DNA of 64,000 nucleotides from DATLED01 sp963750255 (GTDB taxonomy: Bacteria; Actinomycetota; Acidimicrobiia; Acidimicrobiales; CADCTF01). The position numbers were made by a program, and so were the translations under genes. Shown in pieces: positions 34,271-44,304 of the stretch. The stretch is taken from contig CAVVPZ010000006.1 in NCBI GenBank assembly GCA_963750255.1, positions 868,001 through 932,000 of the forward strand, in the 5' to 3' direction. The notes beneath the pieces were generated by a model. The model ran no database searches, was not told where the DNA came from, and saw only the letters and a program-made list of their open reading frames with translations. Positions within the stretch are counted from its first letter, which is position 1; every line of letters begins with the position of its first letter.

Positions 34271-35181
34271 CGGCGACCGACCAGGTAGCGGAAGACGCTC
34301 TCGAGGTCGTCGTCCATGGGGACGACCTCGGTGAGGCGGGAGCCGCCGTCACGAGCGACGACAGCGACGGATCGCCGGAAGGCATTCACGTCGACGGTGT
34401 CGACGACGAGCGTCTCGGGCCCTTGCACCCAGGCACCAGTGACGGCCCCAGCCGACAACAGTCCTGCGGCCAGCGAACGGGGTGCGTCGGTGCCGACCCG
34501 AAGTCGGTGGGGCCGCTCGTCCATGAGGTCACGGATGGCACGGAAGTCGCCCTCGGCCGCCAACCGACCCTGGGCGATGACGAGCACGCGGGAGCCGAAC
34601 TTCTCGACCTCATCGAGGACGTGGCTCGAGACGACGACCGTTCGGCCGTCGGCGGCGAGGCCCCGGAAGAGGTCGATCATCCGGAGCCGCTGGCGAGGAT
34701 CGAGACCTTCGAGCGGCTCGTCGAGCAGGACGACCTCGGGACCGTGGACGATGGCCTGGGCAACCTTGACCCGCTGGCGCATGCCTTTGGAGTAGGTCCG
34801 GACCGGCCGAGGGTCTTCGGGGTCGAGATCGACGGCGGCGAGGGCTCGTTCGGCCGCCGCCCCCGGATCGGACACGCCGTGCAGGTCGGCGGCCAAGCGC
34901 ACGAACTGCACAGCCCGCAGCGGGTCGAACAGCGCCTCCTGTTGAGGCACCAGCCCGACGCGCCGGTTGAGGGCGAGGTCCTTTCGCGGCACCATCCCGA
35001 GGATCCGAACCTCGCCCCTCGACGGTGCGGTCAACCCGCACAGCACGCGCAGCAGGGTCGACTTGCCGGCGCCGTTGGGACCGAGCAACGCGGTGATGCC
35101 GGGTTCGACGGTGCAGGTCACCTCGGACAAGGCGACGACCGATCCGAACCACTTCGAGACGTCGCGGACCTCGATCGTCAT
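34267..35181 (-). CDS. ABC transporter ATP-binding protein
   Basis: A 304-aa nucleotide-binding subunit: Walker A LLGPNGAGKSTLL, Q-loop LVPQQEAL, signature TYSKGMRQRV, Walker B VVLLDEPLEGLD, H-loop SSHVLDEV. A C-terminal extension of ~90 residues is typical of ABC-2 exporter ATPases. ATG 35181 shares one base with the stop of the upstream permease gene. Confidence 0.92.
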   Translation of the reverse strand: MTIEVRDVSKWFGSVVALSEVTCTVEPGITALLGPNGAGKSTLLRVLCGLTAPSRGEVRILGMVPRKDLALNRRVGLVPQQEALFDPLRAVQFVRLAADLHGVSDPGAAAERALAAVDLDPEDPRPVRTYSKGMRQRVKVAQAIVHGPEVVLLDEPLEGLDPRQRLRMIDLFRGLAADGRTVVVSSHVLDEVEKFGSRVLVIAQGRLAAEGDFRAIRDLMDERPHRLRVGTDAPRSLAAGLLSAGAVTGAWVQGPETLVVDTVDVNAFRRSVAVVARDGGSRLTEVVPMDDDLESVFRYLVGRR

Positions 35182-36071
35182 CAGCGGGTGACCTGGAGCC
35201 GGCGATAGCGCACGACGGCCACTCCGCCGGTGATGAGGATCCACGCCGCCGCCCCAAGTGCGAGCACGAGCATCCCGGGACTGTCGGGGGTGAACCGCCC
35301 GTAGATGTGGCGCACCAGGACCAAGGGGCCACCCGAGAGGTTGAGGGCGAAGAATGCCTTCGGAGCGCCGAGGACGTTGACGACGATGCCGGTGATGATG
35401 GCCGTGCCGAGGATCAAGAACAGGGTGGCGGCCGCAGCCACGGCGCGGCGATCGGTGAGGCTGGCGACCGCCATCGACAGACACGTGTAGAGCACGGCCA
35501 ACAACAGCCCCGATTCGAGGATCCGGACGAGCACGCTCAACACGGCGACGGGGCCGTCGGGGCCTGCGCTCTGCATCATCAATCCGAGCAACAACAACAA
35601 CGGTGGGCCGACGGTGACGAACGACAAGACGATGGCCACGGCGGCGGCTTTGGAGAGGAGGTACGTCATCCGGGTGAGGGGCGACGCCAGGTAGAGGCTG
35701 AGCGTGCGGGACCTTCGGTCGGGGCACAGGGCCTCGGGCGCGACAAAGGCCACGAACAGCACGATGGCCGAGATGATGAAGCCGTAGTAGTCGCTGTACT
35801 CGGGGATGATCTGGCGGGCCTGCTGCCGGCCACCGAAGCGTCCGAACAAGGCGATGATGCCGACGAAGACCGTGGCCGGTAGATAGGCGAACACGATCGA
35901 CAGCAACGGCAGCACCTTGGCCCGTGCCGGACGGCGCAAGCCGAGGATGCGCCGGAGGGTGTGGGCGATGACGCTGCGGATGGCGTGCGCCTGACCCTGC
36001 CGGGGTCCGGTGTAGCGCCGGTAACCCCGTTCGAGGATTCGCGCGTCGGCACCGGTGCGGGCGTCGCTCAC
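35181..36071 (-). CDS. ABC-2 type transporter permease
   Basis: A 296-aa protein with about six hydrophobic helices. The cytosolic N-terminus holds RILERGYRRYTGPRQG, common in actinobacterial ABC-2 permeases, and DRRSRTLSLYLASPLTRM is the coupling region between helices. Start GTG 36071 overlaps the upstream ATPase stop by 4 bases. It pairs with the ATPase encoded at 36068-37003. Confidence 0.87.
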   Translation of the reverse strand: MSDARTGADARILERGYRRYTGPRQGQAHAIRSVIAHTLRRILGLRRPARAKVLPLLSIVFAYLPATVFVGIIALFGRFGGRQQARQIIPEYSDYYGFIISAIVLFVAFVAPEALCPDRRSRTLSLYLASPLTRMTYLLSKAAAVAIVLSFVTVGPPLLLLLGLMMQSAGPDGPVAVLSVLVRILESGLLLAVLYTCLSMAVASLTDRRAVAAAATLFLILGTAIITGIVVNVLGAPKAFFALNLSGGPLVLVRHIYGRFTPDSPGMLVLALGAAAWILITGGVAVVRYRRLQVTR

Positions 36072-37003
36072 GCCGCTCCCTCGATGGCGGGCCGGCCGGC
36101 GAGGAAGACGTCTTCCAGGCTGGCTGTCCGCCGCCGCATGCGCCGCACGCCGAAGCCGGCCTCGGCGATCGCGTCGCGGACGATGTCGAAGACGACCTCG
36201 CCCTCGAGGGCGACGATCACCTGGCGGCCGTCGACGACGGCGGCGACGCCCCTGGCGGCGAGGTCGACCACGAGAGTCTCCGAGGTCGTGTCGGGGTCGT
36301 CGAGTTCGACGAGGAGTTCGGCCCGATCGACGCCCCGAAGGTCTTCGAGTCGACCACTTCGGAGGGTGCGTCCCTCGTCGATGATGACGACGCTGTCGCT
36401 GACGCGCTCGACCTCTTCGAGCAGGTGGGACGAAAGGATGACGTCGAGACCGAGGTCGTGGCCGACACGTCGGATCAGCGCCAGCATCTGGTCTCGCTGG
36501 ACGGGATCGAGCCCGTTGGTCGGCTCGTCGAGGAGCACGACCTCGGGATCGTGGGCGATGGCCAACGCCAGCTTCACCCGCTGGCGCTGCCCGGTCGACA
36601 TGGTGCCCACCGCCCGGAACCGCTCCTCGCCGAGACCGACCTCCCACAGCGCATCGCTGGCCCGGGTCTGGGCCTCGCGTCGGGGCAGACCGTGGACCTC
36701 GGCGAAGTGACGCACGAGGTCGTGGGCGCGAACGTCCTCGGGTAGCGCCTCGTGCTCGGGGGCGTAGCCGACCCGCGCCCGCACCTCGGGACCCAGTTTC
36801 CACGGGTCGCGACCGAGTACTTCGAGCGTGCCCGAATCGGGGCGGTGCATCCCGAGGATGAGTCCGAGCAGGGTGGTCTTGCCGGCCCCGTTGGCCCCCA
36901 ACAACCCTGTGATCCCCTTGCCGATCTCGAAGGTCGCCCCGGACAGCGCCGCCGTCGAGCCCCACCGTTTGGCCACCGCCTCGGCCCTGACGATCACGGT
37001 CAC
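36068..37003 (-). CDS. ABC transporter ATP-binding protein
   Basis: The first gene of the operon, 311 aa: Walker A LLGANGAGKTTLL, Q-loop YAPEHEALPEDV, signature TMSTGQRQRV, Walker B VVLLDEPTNGLD, H-loop SSHLLEEV. The C-terminal SLEDVFLAG segment is the usual end of ABC-2 ATPases. GTG 37003 lies six bases after TAACGT on the minus strand (37015-37010), so the operon message is probably leaderless. Confidence 0.92.
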   Translation of the reverse strand: MTVIVRAEAVAKRWGSTAALSGATFEIGKGITGLLGANGAGKTTLLGLILGMHRPDSGTLEVLGRDPWKLGPEVRARVGYAPEHEALPEDVRAHDLVRHFAEVHGLPRREAQTRASDALWEVGLGEERFRAVGTMSTGQRQRVKLALAIAHDPEVVLLDEPTNGLDPVQRDQMLALIRRVGHDLGLDVILSSHLLEEVERVSDSVVIIDEGRTLRSGRLEDLRGVDRAELLVELDDPDTTSETLVVDLAARGVAAVVDGRQVIVALEGEVVFDIVRDAIAEAGFGVRRMRRRTASLEDVFLAGRPAIEGAA

Positions 37004-37037
37004 GTCCGCACGTTAGACCTGTGTCTACGCTGCCCGG
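37004..37037. promoter_or_regulatory. Divergent promoters for ABC operon and lipoprotein gene
   Basis: In 34 bases there are two -10-like hexamers, each six bases from a start codon: TAACGT on the minus strand (37015-37010) toward GTG 37003, and TACGCT on the plus strand (37026-37031) toward ATG 37038. Confidence 0.5.
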
Positions 37038-37598
37038 ATGCGGAAACTCCTCTTGGTCCTGTTCGTCGCCACCCTCGCCTTCTCCGGTTGCGGGGGCGGT
37101 AGCGACAAGGGGAGCGCCGACGTGTCTGCGTCTGGTTCGACCGAAACGACCACCGAGGCCCAAGCCGGGGCAAACGCCGACACCAGCTTCTCGGGCAAGG
37201 GGAGCGGCGACTTTTGTGCGTTGGCGGCGAAGTACGTCGAGGAGTTCAAGAGTCTCAGCGACGAGGCTGACACGGCCGCGGCCTACAAGAAGGTGACGGC
37301 AGCGGTCGACGAGATGGCGGCCAAGGCGCCGAGCGAGATCAAGGCCGACGTCACGTTGGTGAACAAGTCGATCCAGGATCTCGACAAGCTGGCGGCCAAG
37401 TACGACTACGACTTCGCCAAGATCCCGGAGGACGAGGCCAAGGCCATCAACATGGATTCGGTCGAGGTCGGCAAGGCCAACCAACGCGTCGAGGCCTACC
37501 TCGGCTCCGTCTGCAAGATCGACGTGCAGAGCGATGGCACCACCGACTCGACGACCGACGCGACCTCCGACACGCCCGAGACGACCACCGAGCCTTGA
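37038..37598 (+). CDS. Putative lipoprotein
   Basis: A 186-aa exported protein. A lipoprotein signal peptide is clear (MRKLLLVLFVATLAFSGC, Cys18). A Gly/Ser/Thr linker follows, then a helical domain of ~110 residues with DFCALAAKYVEEFKSL and YLGSVCKID, holding two cysteines that may pair. The C-terminus is Thr/Asp-rich and disordered. Function is unknown; the fold resembles small helical periplasmic binding or anchoring lipoproteins of actinobacteria. Confidence 0.75.
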   Translation: MRKLLLVLFVATLAFSGCGGGSDKGSADVSASGSTETTTEAQAGANADTSFSGKGSGDFCALAAKYVEEFKSLSDEADTAAAYKKVTAAVDEMAAKAPSEIKADVTLVNKSIQDLDKLAAKYDYDFAKIPEDEAKAINMDSVEVGKANQRVEAYLGSVCKIDVQSDGTTDSTTDATSDTPETTTEP

Positions 37599-37614
37599 CC
37601 CGCGATCGGGCACG

Positions 37615-37620
37615 TAACCT
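37615..37620 (+). promoter_or_regulatory. -10-like hexamer for ilvD
   Basis: TAACCT ends six bases before GTG 37627. A TTGACC (37595-37600) lies 14 bases upstream of it, overlapping the lipoprotein stop codon; the spacing is short for a -35. Confidence 0.45.
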
Positions 37621-37626
37621 TCGCCC

Positions 37627-39324
37627 GTGAGCAACACCCGAAAACCCCGTAGCCACGAAGTCACCGACGGATTCGAGCGGGCCCCGGCGCGGGCAATGCT
37701 CCGGGCCATCGGCATGGGCGACGATGACTGGGACAAGCCGCAGGTCGGTGTGGCTTCGTCGTGGAACGAGGTCACGCCCTGCAACATGCCGCTCGACCGG
37801 CTGGCCAAGCGGGCCAAGGAAGGCGTGCGGGCCGCCGGCGGTTTCCCGATCGAGTTCGTCACCATCGCCGTCAGCGACGGCATCTCGATGGGCCACGAAG
37901 GCATGCGAGCCTCGCTCGTGAGCCGCGAAGTCATCGCTGACTCGGTCGAGACGGTGATGCACGCCGAGCGCTTCGACGCGCTCGTCACGTTCGCAGGCTG
38001 CGACAAGTCGCTTCCCGGCATGCTCATGGCTGCGGCCCGGCTCGACCTCCCGTCGGTGTTCCTCTACGGCGGGTCGATCCTGCCCGGCCACATCCCCAAC
38101 GACCCCGAGGATCGAGCCCTCGACGTGGTCAGCGTGTTCGAGGCCGTGGGTGCTCGCGCCGCCGGCACCCTCACCGACGCCGAGCTCGCCCTCATCGAAC
38201 GCCACGCCTGCCCGACCGAAGGGTCGTGCGCCGGCATGTTCACGGCCAACACCATGGCCTCGGTGGCCGAGGCCATCGGGATGGCGCTGCCGGGTTCGTC
38301 GTCCCCGCCCGCCGTCGATCCGCGCCGCGACGATTTCGCGTTCCGCTCGGGCGAAGCCGTCGTCAATCTCCTCGACCTCGACCTCCGGCCCCGCAAGATC
38401 ATGACCAAGGCCGCCTTCGAAAACGCCATCGCCATCGTCATGGCCCTGGGCGGCTCGACCAACGCCGTGCTCCACCTCCTGGCCATGGCCAACGAGGCCC
38501 GCGTCGACCTCGAACTCGAGGACTTCAACCGCATCGGCCGGCGGGTGCCCCACATCGCCGACACCAAGCCGCACGGCAAGTACCACATGACCGACATCGA
38601 CCGCATCGGCGGGGTGGCCGTCGTCATGCGCGAACTGCTCGACGCCGGGCCTGCTCCACGGCGACTGCCTCACCGTCACCGGCAAGACGATGGCCGAGAA
38701 CCTCGCCGACCTCGACCCGCCCGCGCCCGACGGCGCCGTCGATCCACCCGCTGTCAGCGCCCGATCCACGCCGACGGCGGCATCGCCGTGCTCACCGGAT
38801 CGCTGGCCCCCGAGGGTCGGTGGTCAAGGTCGCCGGCGTCGACCACCAGCGCTTCGAGGGCGCCGGCCCGGGTGTTCGACGGCGAGGACGGCGGCCATGG
38901 AGGCGATCCTGGCCGGGTCGATCGAGCCCGGCACTGTCGTCGTCATCCGCTACGAGGGCCCCAAGGGCGGCCCGGGCATGCGCGAGATGCTCGCCGTCAC
39001 CGGCGCGATGAAGGGCGCGGGCCGCGGTGGCGACTGCGCCCTCCTCACCGACGGTCGCTTCTCCGGCGGGACGCACGGGTTCTGCATCGGCCACGTCGCC
39101 CCCGAAGCCGTCGACGGCGGCCCCATCGCGTTCGTGCGCCGACGGCGACCGGATCGTCATCGACATCCCGGCCCGCACCATCGATCTCCTGGTCGACGAC
39201 GATCGAGATCGCCCGCCGCCGAGTCGACTGGAAGGTCCCGACGCCTCGCTACACCACCGGCGTGTTGGCCAAGTTCGCTCGCCTCGTGCAAGGGGCCGAG
39301 CGGGGAGCGATCACCGAGGCCTGA
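37627..39324 (+). pseudogene. ilvD: Dihydroxy-acid dehydratase, multiple frameshifts
   Basis: Fourth common step of Ile/Val synthesis, an Fe-S dehydratase. The first ~340 codons are intact: VTDGFERAPARAMLRAIG, TFAGCDKSLPGML and CPTEGSCAGMFTANTM carry the cluster and active-site cysteines. From 38647 to about 39204 the frame changes about eight times, near 38647, 38740, 38760, 38815, 38867, 38890, 39136 and 39201; seven are explained by one extra base and one (38815) by a missing base. Between breaks the protein is well conserved (GKTMAENLADL, IHADGGIAVLTGSLAPEG, YEGPKGGPGMREML, DGRFSGGTHGFCIGH), so this is very probably a sequence-quality problem, not decay. Confidence 0.85.
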
Positions 39325-39332
39325 GCCGAGGT

Positions 39333-39362
39333 TTGCCAAGTGACGGGAAGCGGTGCGACACT
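39333..39362 (+). promoter_or_regulatory. Candidate promoter of the ilvBNC leader
   Basis: TTGCCA (39333-39338) and GACACT (39357-39362) are separated by 18 bases. The second ends seven bases before the leader-peptide ATG at 39370, the same spacing as other leaderless starts in this window. The -10 match is weak. Confidence 0.4.
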
Positions 39363-39369
39363 GGCGGAG

Positions 39370-39408
39370 ATGTCACGCGGCACCAGCCTCCTCGTAGTAC
39401 TCACCTGA
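39370..39408 (+). CDS. ilvBNC leader peptide (attenuator)
   Basis: A 12-codon open frame, MSRGTSLLVVLT followed by TGA, with GGCGGAG directly before the ATG. It encodes five consecutive branched-chain residues (Leu-Leu-Val-Val-Leu) and is followed at once by two mutually exclusive hairpins and a T-tract before ilvB. This is the layout of ribosome-mediated attenuation: stalling at Leu or Val codons when charged tRNA is scarce would let transcription continue. The whole 199-base gap between ilvD and ilvB is occupied by promoter, leader and attenuator. Confidence 0.85.
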   Translation: MSRGTSLLVVLT

Positions 39409-39471
39409 CGCACGCTCGGGGCTTCCCTACGCGTGCGTTTCCGACCTCCCCGACGGGAGGTCTTTTCTTTT
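39409..39471 (+). terminator. ilvBNC attenuator: alternative hairpins and intrinsic terminator
   Basis: Terminator: GACCTCCC (39443-39450) pairs with GGGAGGTC (39455-39462) around CGAC, followed by TTTTCTTTT. A preceding hairpin pairs CGCACGC (39409-39415) with GCGTGCG (39431-39437). An antiterminator is possible between TCGGGG (39416-39421) and CCCCGA (39448-39453), which would break the terminator stem. Together with the leader peptide this forms a full attenuator. Confidence 0.85.
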
Positions 39472-39523
39472 CCCCGTCTTTCTTTCCAGCCGTCCAAGGC
39501 AACCGCAGTTTCAGGAGCAACTC

Positions 39524-41283
39524 ATGACGAACATGTCCGGTGGTCAGGCCCTCATCAAGAGTCTCGAAATGATGGGCGTAGAGGTGATGTTCGGCCTCCC
39601 CGGCGGCGCCATCCTGCCGGTGTACGACCCCATCATCGACTCGCCCATCCGCCACATCCTCGTGCGCCACGAGCAGGGCGCCGGCCACATGGCCAGTGGA
39701 TACGCCCACGCCACGGGTCGCCCCGGCGTGGCCATGGTGACGTCGCGGCCCGGCCGCAACCAACGTGGTCACGCCGCTGATGGACGCCTACATGGACTCG
39801 GTGCCGATGGTGTGCATTACCGGGCAGGTGCCGCTGGCCTCGATCGGCAGTGACGCCTTCCAGGAGTGCGATACCACGGGCATCACGCTCAGCTGCACCA
39901 AGCACAACTACCTCGTCACCGATGCACGCGACATCCCCCGCATCGTCCGCGAGGCGTTCCACATCGCCACCACCGGGCGTCCGGGGCCGGTGCTCATCGA
40001 CGTGCCCAAGGACATCGTCGACCCCAAGAATCCCCGGAGCGCCATGGACTGGTACTGGCCCACCGACGCTGACATCGACGCCGGGTTGCCCGGCTACAAG
40101 CCCACCACCAAGGGCCATCCCCGCATGATCAAAGAGGCGGCCAAGCTCATCCTCGAGAGCAAGCGGCCGGTCATCTACGCCGGCGGCGGCATCCTCAAGG
40201 CTCGCGCCGCCGAAGCACTCAAGGAACTGGCCGACCTCACCGGCATCCACGTCGTGACGACGCTGATGGCCCGGGGCGCATTCCCCGATCGCCATCCGCT
40301 GTGCCTGGGCATGCCCGGCATGCACGGCAACTACACGGCCATCACCGCCATGCAGGAAGCCGACCTTTTGATCGCGCTCGGCTCCCGGTTCGACGACCGC
40401 GTGACGGGCAAGCTCGACGGGTTCGCCCCCGACGCCAAGATCATCCACAACGACATCGATCCCGCCGAGCTGGGCAAGGTGCGCAAGCCCGACGTCCCGA
40501 TCGTCGGCGACTGCCGCCTCGTGATCGAAGAGCTCGTGCGGGCCGTCCGCGACCTCGGTGGCGCCGAGGCCCAGCCCGACCGGACGGCGTGGAAGGCCAC
40601 GATCTCGGGCTGGCAGGAGAAGTACCCCCTCACCTACGACCAGGGGTGGAACGAAGGCGACGCGCTCAAGCCGCAGTTCGTCCTCGAGACCCTGCGTGAC
40701 TCGACTCCCGACGACACCATCGTCGCTTCGGGCGTCGGCCAGCACCAGATGTGGACGAGCCAGTACTGGAAGTTCGACCATCCCTACACCTGGGTCAACT
40801 CGGGTGGTCTTGGCACCATGGGGTACTCGATCCCCGCCGCCATCGGCGCCAAGGTCGGCCGCCCCGACCGCATGGTGTGGGCCATCGACGGCGACGGTTG
40901 CTTCCAGATGACGGCCCAGGAGCTGGTCACGGCCAGCAGCCGAGCGGATCCCGGTGAAGATCGCCATCCTCAACAACGCCTACCTCGGCATGGTGCGCCA
41001 GTGGCAGGAGATGTTCTACGAGGAGCGCTACTCCGAGGTGTATCTGTCGCCCGACCTGCCTGACTACGTCAAGTGGGCCGAAGCGATGGGCTGCGCCGGC
41101 TTCCGGGTCGAGCACCCCGAAGAGGTGCAGGCCACCATCGACAAGGCCAACGAGATCGACGACCGTCCGGTGGTCATCGACTTCCGCACCGACTCGAGCG
41201 AGAAGGTCTATCCGATGGTCCCGGCCGGGATGACCAACTCCCAGGTCGTTGTCGACCCCTCACAAGGCGAAGGCGGCCACTGA
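39524..41283 (+). pseudogene. ilvB: Acetolactate synthase large subunit, two frameshifts
   Basis: ThDP enzyme forming acetolactate and acetohydroxybutyrate. AGGAG lies six bases before ATG 39524. Conserved parts: GLPGGAILPVYD, VRHEQGAGHMASGYAHATG (catalytic Glu), GRPGPVLIDVPKDI, and the ThDP motif IDGDGCFQMTAQEL continuing into ILNNAYLGMVRQWQ. The frame breaks near 39744-39752, at the expected TSGPGATN loop, and near 40938-40942; each is explained by one extra base. All domains are otherwise complete (~585 aa when joined), so the gene is probably functional in the organism. Confidence 0.88.
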
Positions 41284-41815
41284 TGTCCGAGCCGGCCCGT
41301 CACCACACGCTGTCCGTCCTGGTCGAGAACAAGGCGGGCGTGCTGACTCGCGTCGCGAGCCTCTTCGCCCGACGGGGCTTCAACATCTACTCCCTGGCCG
41401 TCGCTCCGACCGACGACGAGAAGTTCTCCCGCATCACGGTCGTGGTCGACGTCGAGTCGTCGCCTCTCGAGCAGATCACCAAGCAACTCTTCAAGCTCAT
41501 CAACGTCGTGAAGATCAGCGAACTCGACCCCGATCACTCCGTCGAGCGAGAGCTCATGCTCATGACGATCAAGGCCGAGGCCGGCACTCGCGGCCAGGTC
41601 ATCGAATTGGTCCAGGTGTTCGGCGGCAAGATCGTCGACGTGGGCCACGACGGGCTCACTGTCGAACTCGCCGGCAACCCGGCCAAACTGGACGACCTCG
41701 AAGAGCTCATGCGGCCCTTCGGCATCACCGAATTGCAGCGCACCGGTCGGGTGGCGCTTCCCAAACTCGAGCGGCAGGCCCCCCGCCTGCGTTCCCTGAA
41801 AGGCATGACGAACTG

Positions 41816-41816
<1 letters not shown>
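41283..41816 (+). CDS. ilvN: Acetolactate synthase small (regulatory) subunit
   Basis: A 177-aa regulatory subunit conferring valine feedback. The N-terminal ACT domain is HTLSVLVENKAGVLTRVASLFARRGFNIYSL; the C-terminal half has VIELVQVFGGKIVDVG and RPFGITELQRTGRVAL. It is intact, unlike its neighbours. ATG overlaps the ilvB stop (TGATG) and its own stop overlaps ilvC the same way, giving tight coupling in ilvBNC. Confidence 0.95.
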
Positions 41817-42847
<1,031 letters not shown>

Positions 42848-42879
42848 CCTCGAGCTGCCCGGACTGCGGAGATCGCGGC

Positions 42880-43668
42880 GTGTCGATCAACCCCCCTGCG
42901 CAGTACGCCACCGACACCAACTTCCGGGCTCGTCAACGTCTCTGGGCCGACAGGCAACCCCCGTTCGACATCGTGGCGTGGGTCCTCGATGCGGCCGGGC
43001 TCGCTGCGGGATCGTCCGCCCGGATCCTCGACGTGGGGTGCGGGAACGGGTGGTATCTGACCGGATTGCGGGCTCGAGGCGTCGACGCCGTGGGATGCGA
43101 CCTGTCCCTGGGAATGCTCGCCGCTGCCGCCGCGAACGGGCTTCGGCTGACCAACGGGGATGTCACCGGCCTCCCCTTCGTCTCGTCGGCCTTTGATGTC
43201 GTCCTGGCGCCTCACATGCTGTACCACGTAGCCGACCGCAAGACGGCAGTGTCGGAGATTCGGCGCGTCCTGCGTCCCGGCGGTCGTTTCGTCGCCGTCA
43301 CCAACGGCGGCGGACACACGAGGGCGGTCAACGCGCTCGTCGAGTCCGCCGTGAGGCAGGCGACGCCGGGCTGGGAGATGCGGAATCCATCCACGCACCA
43401 GTTCTCCCTCGAGAACGGCGAGGAGCAACTTCGCGAGGCCTTCGGCGACGTGAGGTGCGTGCGGCCCAGTGAACTCGCGCCGGTTCGCATCACCGACGCC
43501 TCGATCGTCGCCGACTACGTGGCCAGCGTCGCCGACCACTACCAGCCTGAGACCGTCCGGCCCTGGCACGACGTGGTCGAAGACGTCCGCGCTGCGGTGC
43601 AACGAGAGATCGATGCTGCGGGTGCGTTCTTCGTGCACGGCGATGTCGGGGCATTCATCTGCGGATGA
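42880..43668 (+). CDS. Class I SAM-dependent methyltransferase
   Basis: A 262-aa methyltransferase of the Methyltransf_11 type: motif I ILDVGCGNGWYLTGL, acidic end of strand 2 GCDLSLGML, motif post-I NGDVTGLPF, and YHVADRKTAVSEIRRVLRPGGRFVAV. The C-terminal ~90 residues have no clear signature. Start GTG 42880 is the first in-frame start giving the whole fold. It follows ilvC by 32 bases but has no obvious functional link. The substrate is unknown. Confidence 0.8.
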   Translation: MSINPPAQYATDTNFRARQRLWADRQPPFDIVAWVLDAAGLAAGSSARILDVGCGNGWYLTGLRARGVDAVGCDLSLGMLAAAAANGLRLTNGDVTGLPFVSSAFDVVLAPHMLYHVADRKTAVSEIRRVLRPGGRFVAVTNGGGHTRAVNALVESAVRQATPGWEMRNPSTHQFSLENGEEQLREAFGDVRCVRPSELAPVRITDASIVADYVASVADHYQPETVRPWHDVVEDVRAAVQREIDAAGAFFVHGDVGAFICG

Positions 43669-43716
43669 CCGAAGGAATTCGCTGGAGATGACCGGGGGCA
43701 GTTCGTACCGTCGTGG

Positions 43717-44244
43717 GTGATGCGAGGCACACCAGCACACGCGGACTTCCGGGGATGGGTCGCGCAGCTAGGGGTGTCGACCACGAGGCGCCGGGCCAGG
43801 ATCCATCTCACCGAGTCGGGGCCGGCGGCGTTGCCAGCCGTGCGAGAGGGGCTGCACCGGGGGGGTCCAGTGGTTCGCCGGATGTGTGCGTCGATCCTCG
43901 ATCAGCTGGCCGACGACGATTCGATCATCGACCTGGTGGACGCGTTGAACGACGGTGACGTCGAAGTCTGCAAGCGGGCGCTACATGCCCTCGCCTGCGA
44001 CCAGTGCAAGCAGAACGAATGCCGTCCGACCGACGACCTCTTCGTGCCCCAGGCGCTCGAGTTGATCCGCTCCCATGCGAGCGCCGACATCCGGGCTGCT
44101 GCCATCGACGCCGTCGGGCGCGCCGCCGGACGGCGACCCGAACTGGTCGAGGCGCTGGTCGAGGCGAGTGCACACGAGCGCGACCCCGGTCTCCGCCAGA
44201 TGGCCCGTCGGCGCGTCGAGCGCGCCCGGCGCCGGAGGCGCTGA
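43717..44244 (+). CDS. HEAT-repeat-like protein
   Basis: A 175-aa helical protein with repeated HEAT-type units (AALPAVREGLHRGGPVVRR, DLVDALNDGDVEVCKRALHAL, LIRSHASADIRAAAIDAVGRA), as in phycocyanobilin-lyase-like or scaffold proteins. The Cys pair in ACDQCKQNECRP is notable and could bind a metal. A TACCGT hexamer (43706-43711) lies just before the GTG (43717) and ATG (43720) starts. The C-terminus is strongly Arg-rich. Function is unknown. Confidence 0.65.
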   Translation: MMRGTPAHADFRGWVAQLGVSTTRRRARIHLTESGPAALPAVREGLHRGGPVVRRMCASILDQLADDDSIIDLVDALNDGDVEVCKRALHALACDQCKQNECRPTDDLFVPQALELIRSHASADIRAAAIDAVGRAAGRRPELVEALVEASAHERDPGLRQMARRRVERARRRRR

Positions 44245-44304
44245 ACCAAACGGCAGCGCCGAGCCGATCCGAGAATGGCGCCCAGCGGCGGTAGCGTGCC
44301 AGCG

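Noticed and set aside
37595..37620. Canonical -35/-10 promoter for ilvD (TTGACC to TAACCT)
   Set aside because: The 14-base spacing is too short and TTGACC overlaps the preceding stop codon; only the -10-like hexamer is retained.
38640..39204. Programmed frameshifting in ilvD
   Set aside because: About eight changes in under 600 bases, mostly extra bases, without slippery sites or pseudoknots; ilvD is not known to frameshift. Sequence error is much simpler.
39409..39471. T-box riboswitch before ilvB
   Set aside because: No T-box consensus or long stem I region, and a branched-chain leader peptide is present instead, so ribosome-mediated attenuation explains the region.
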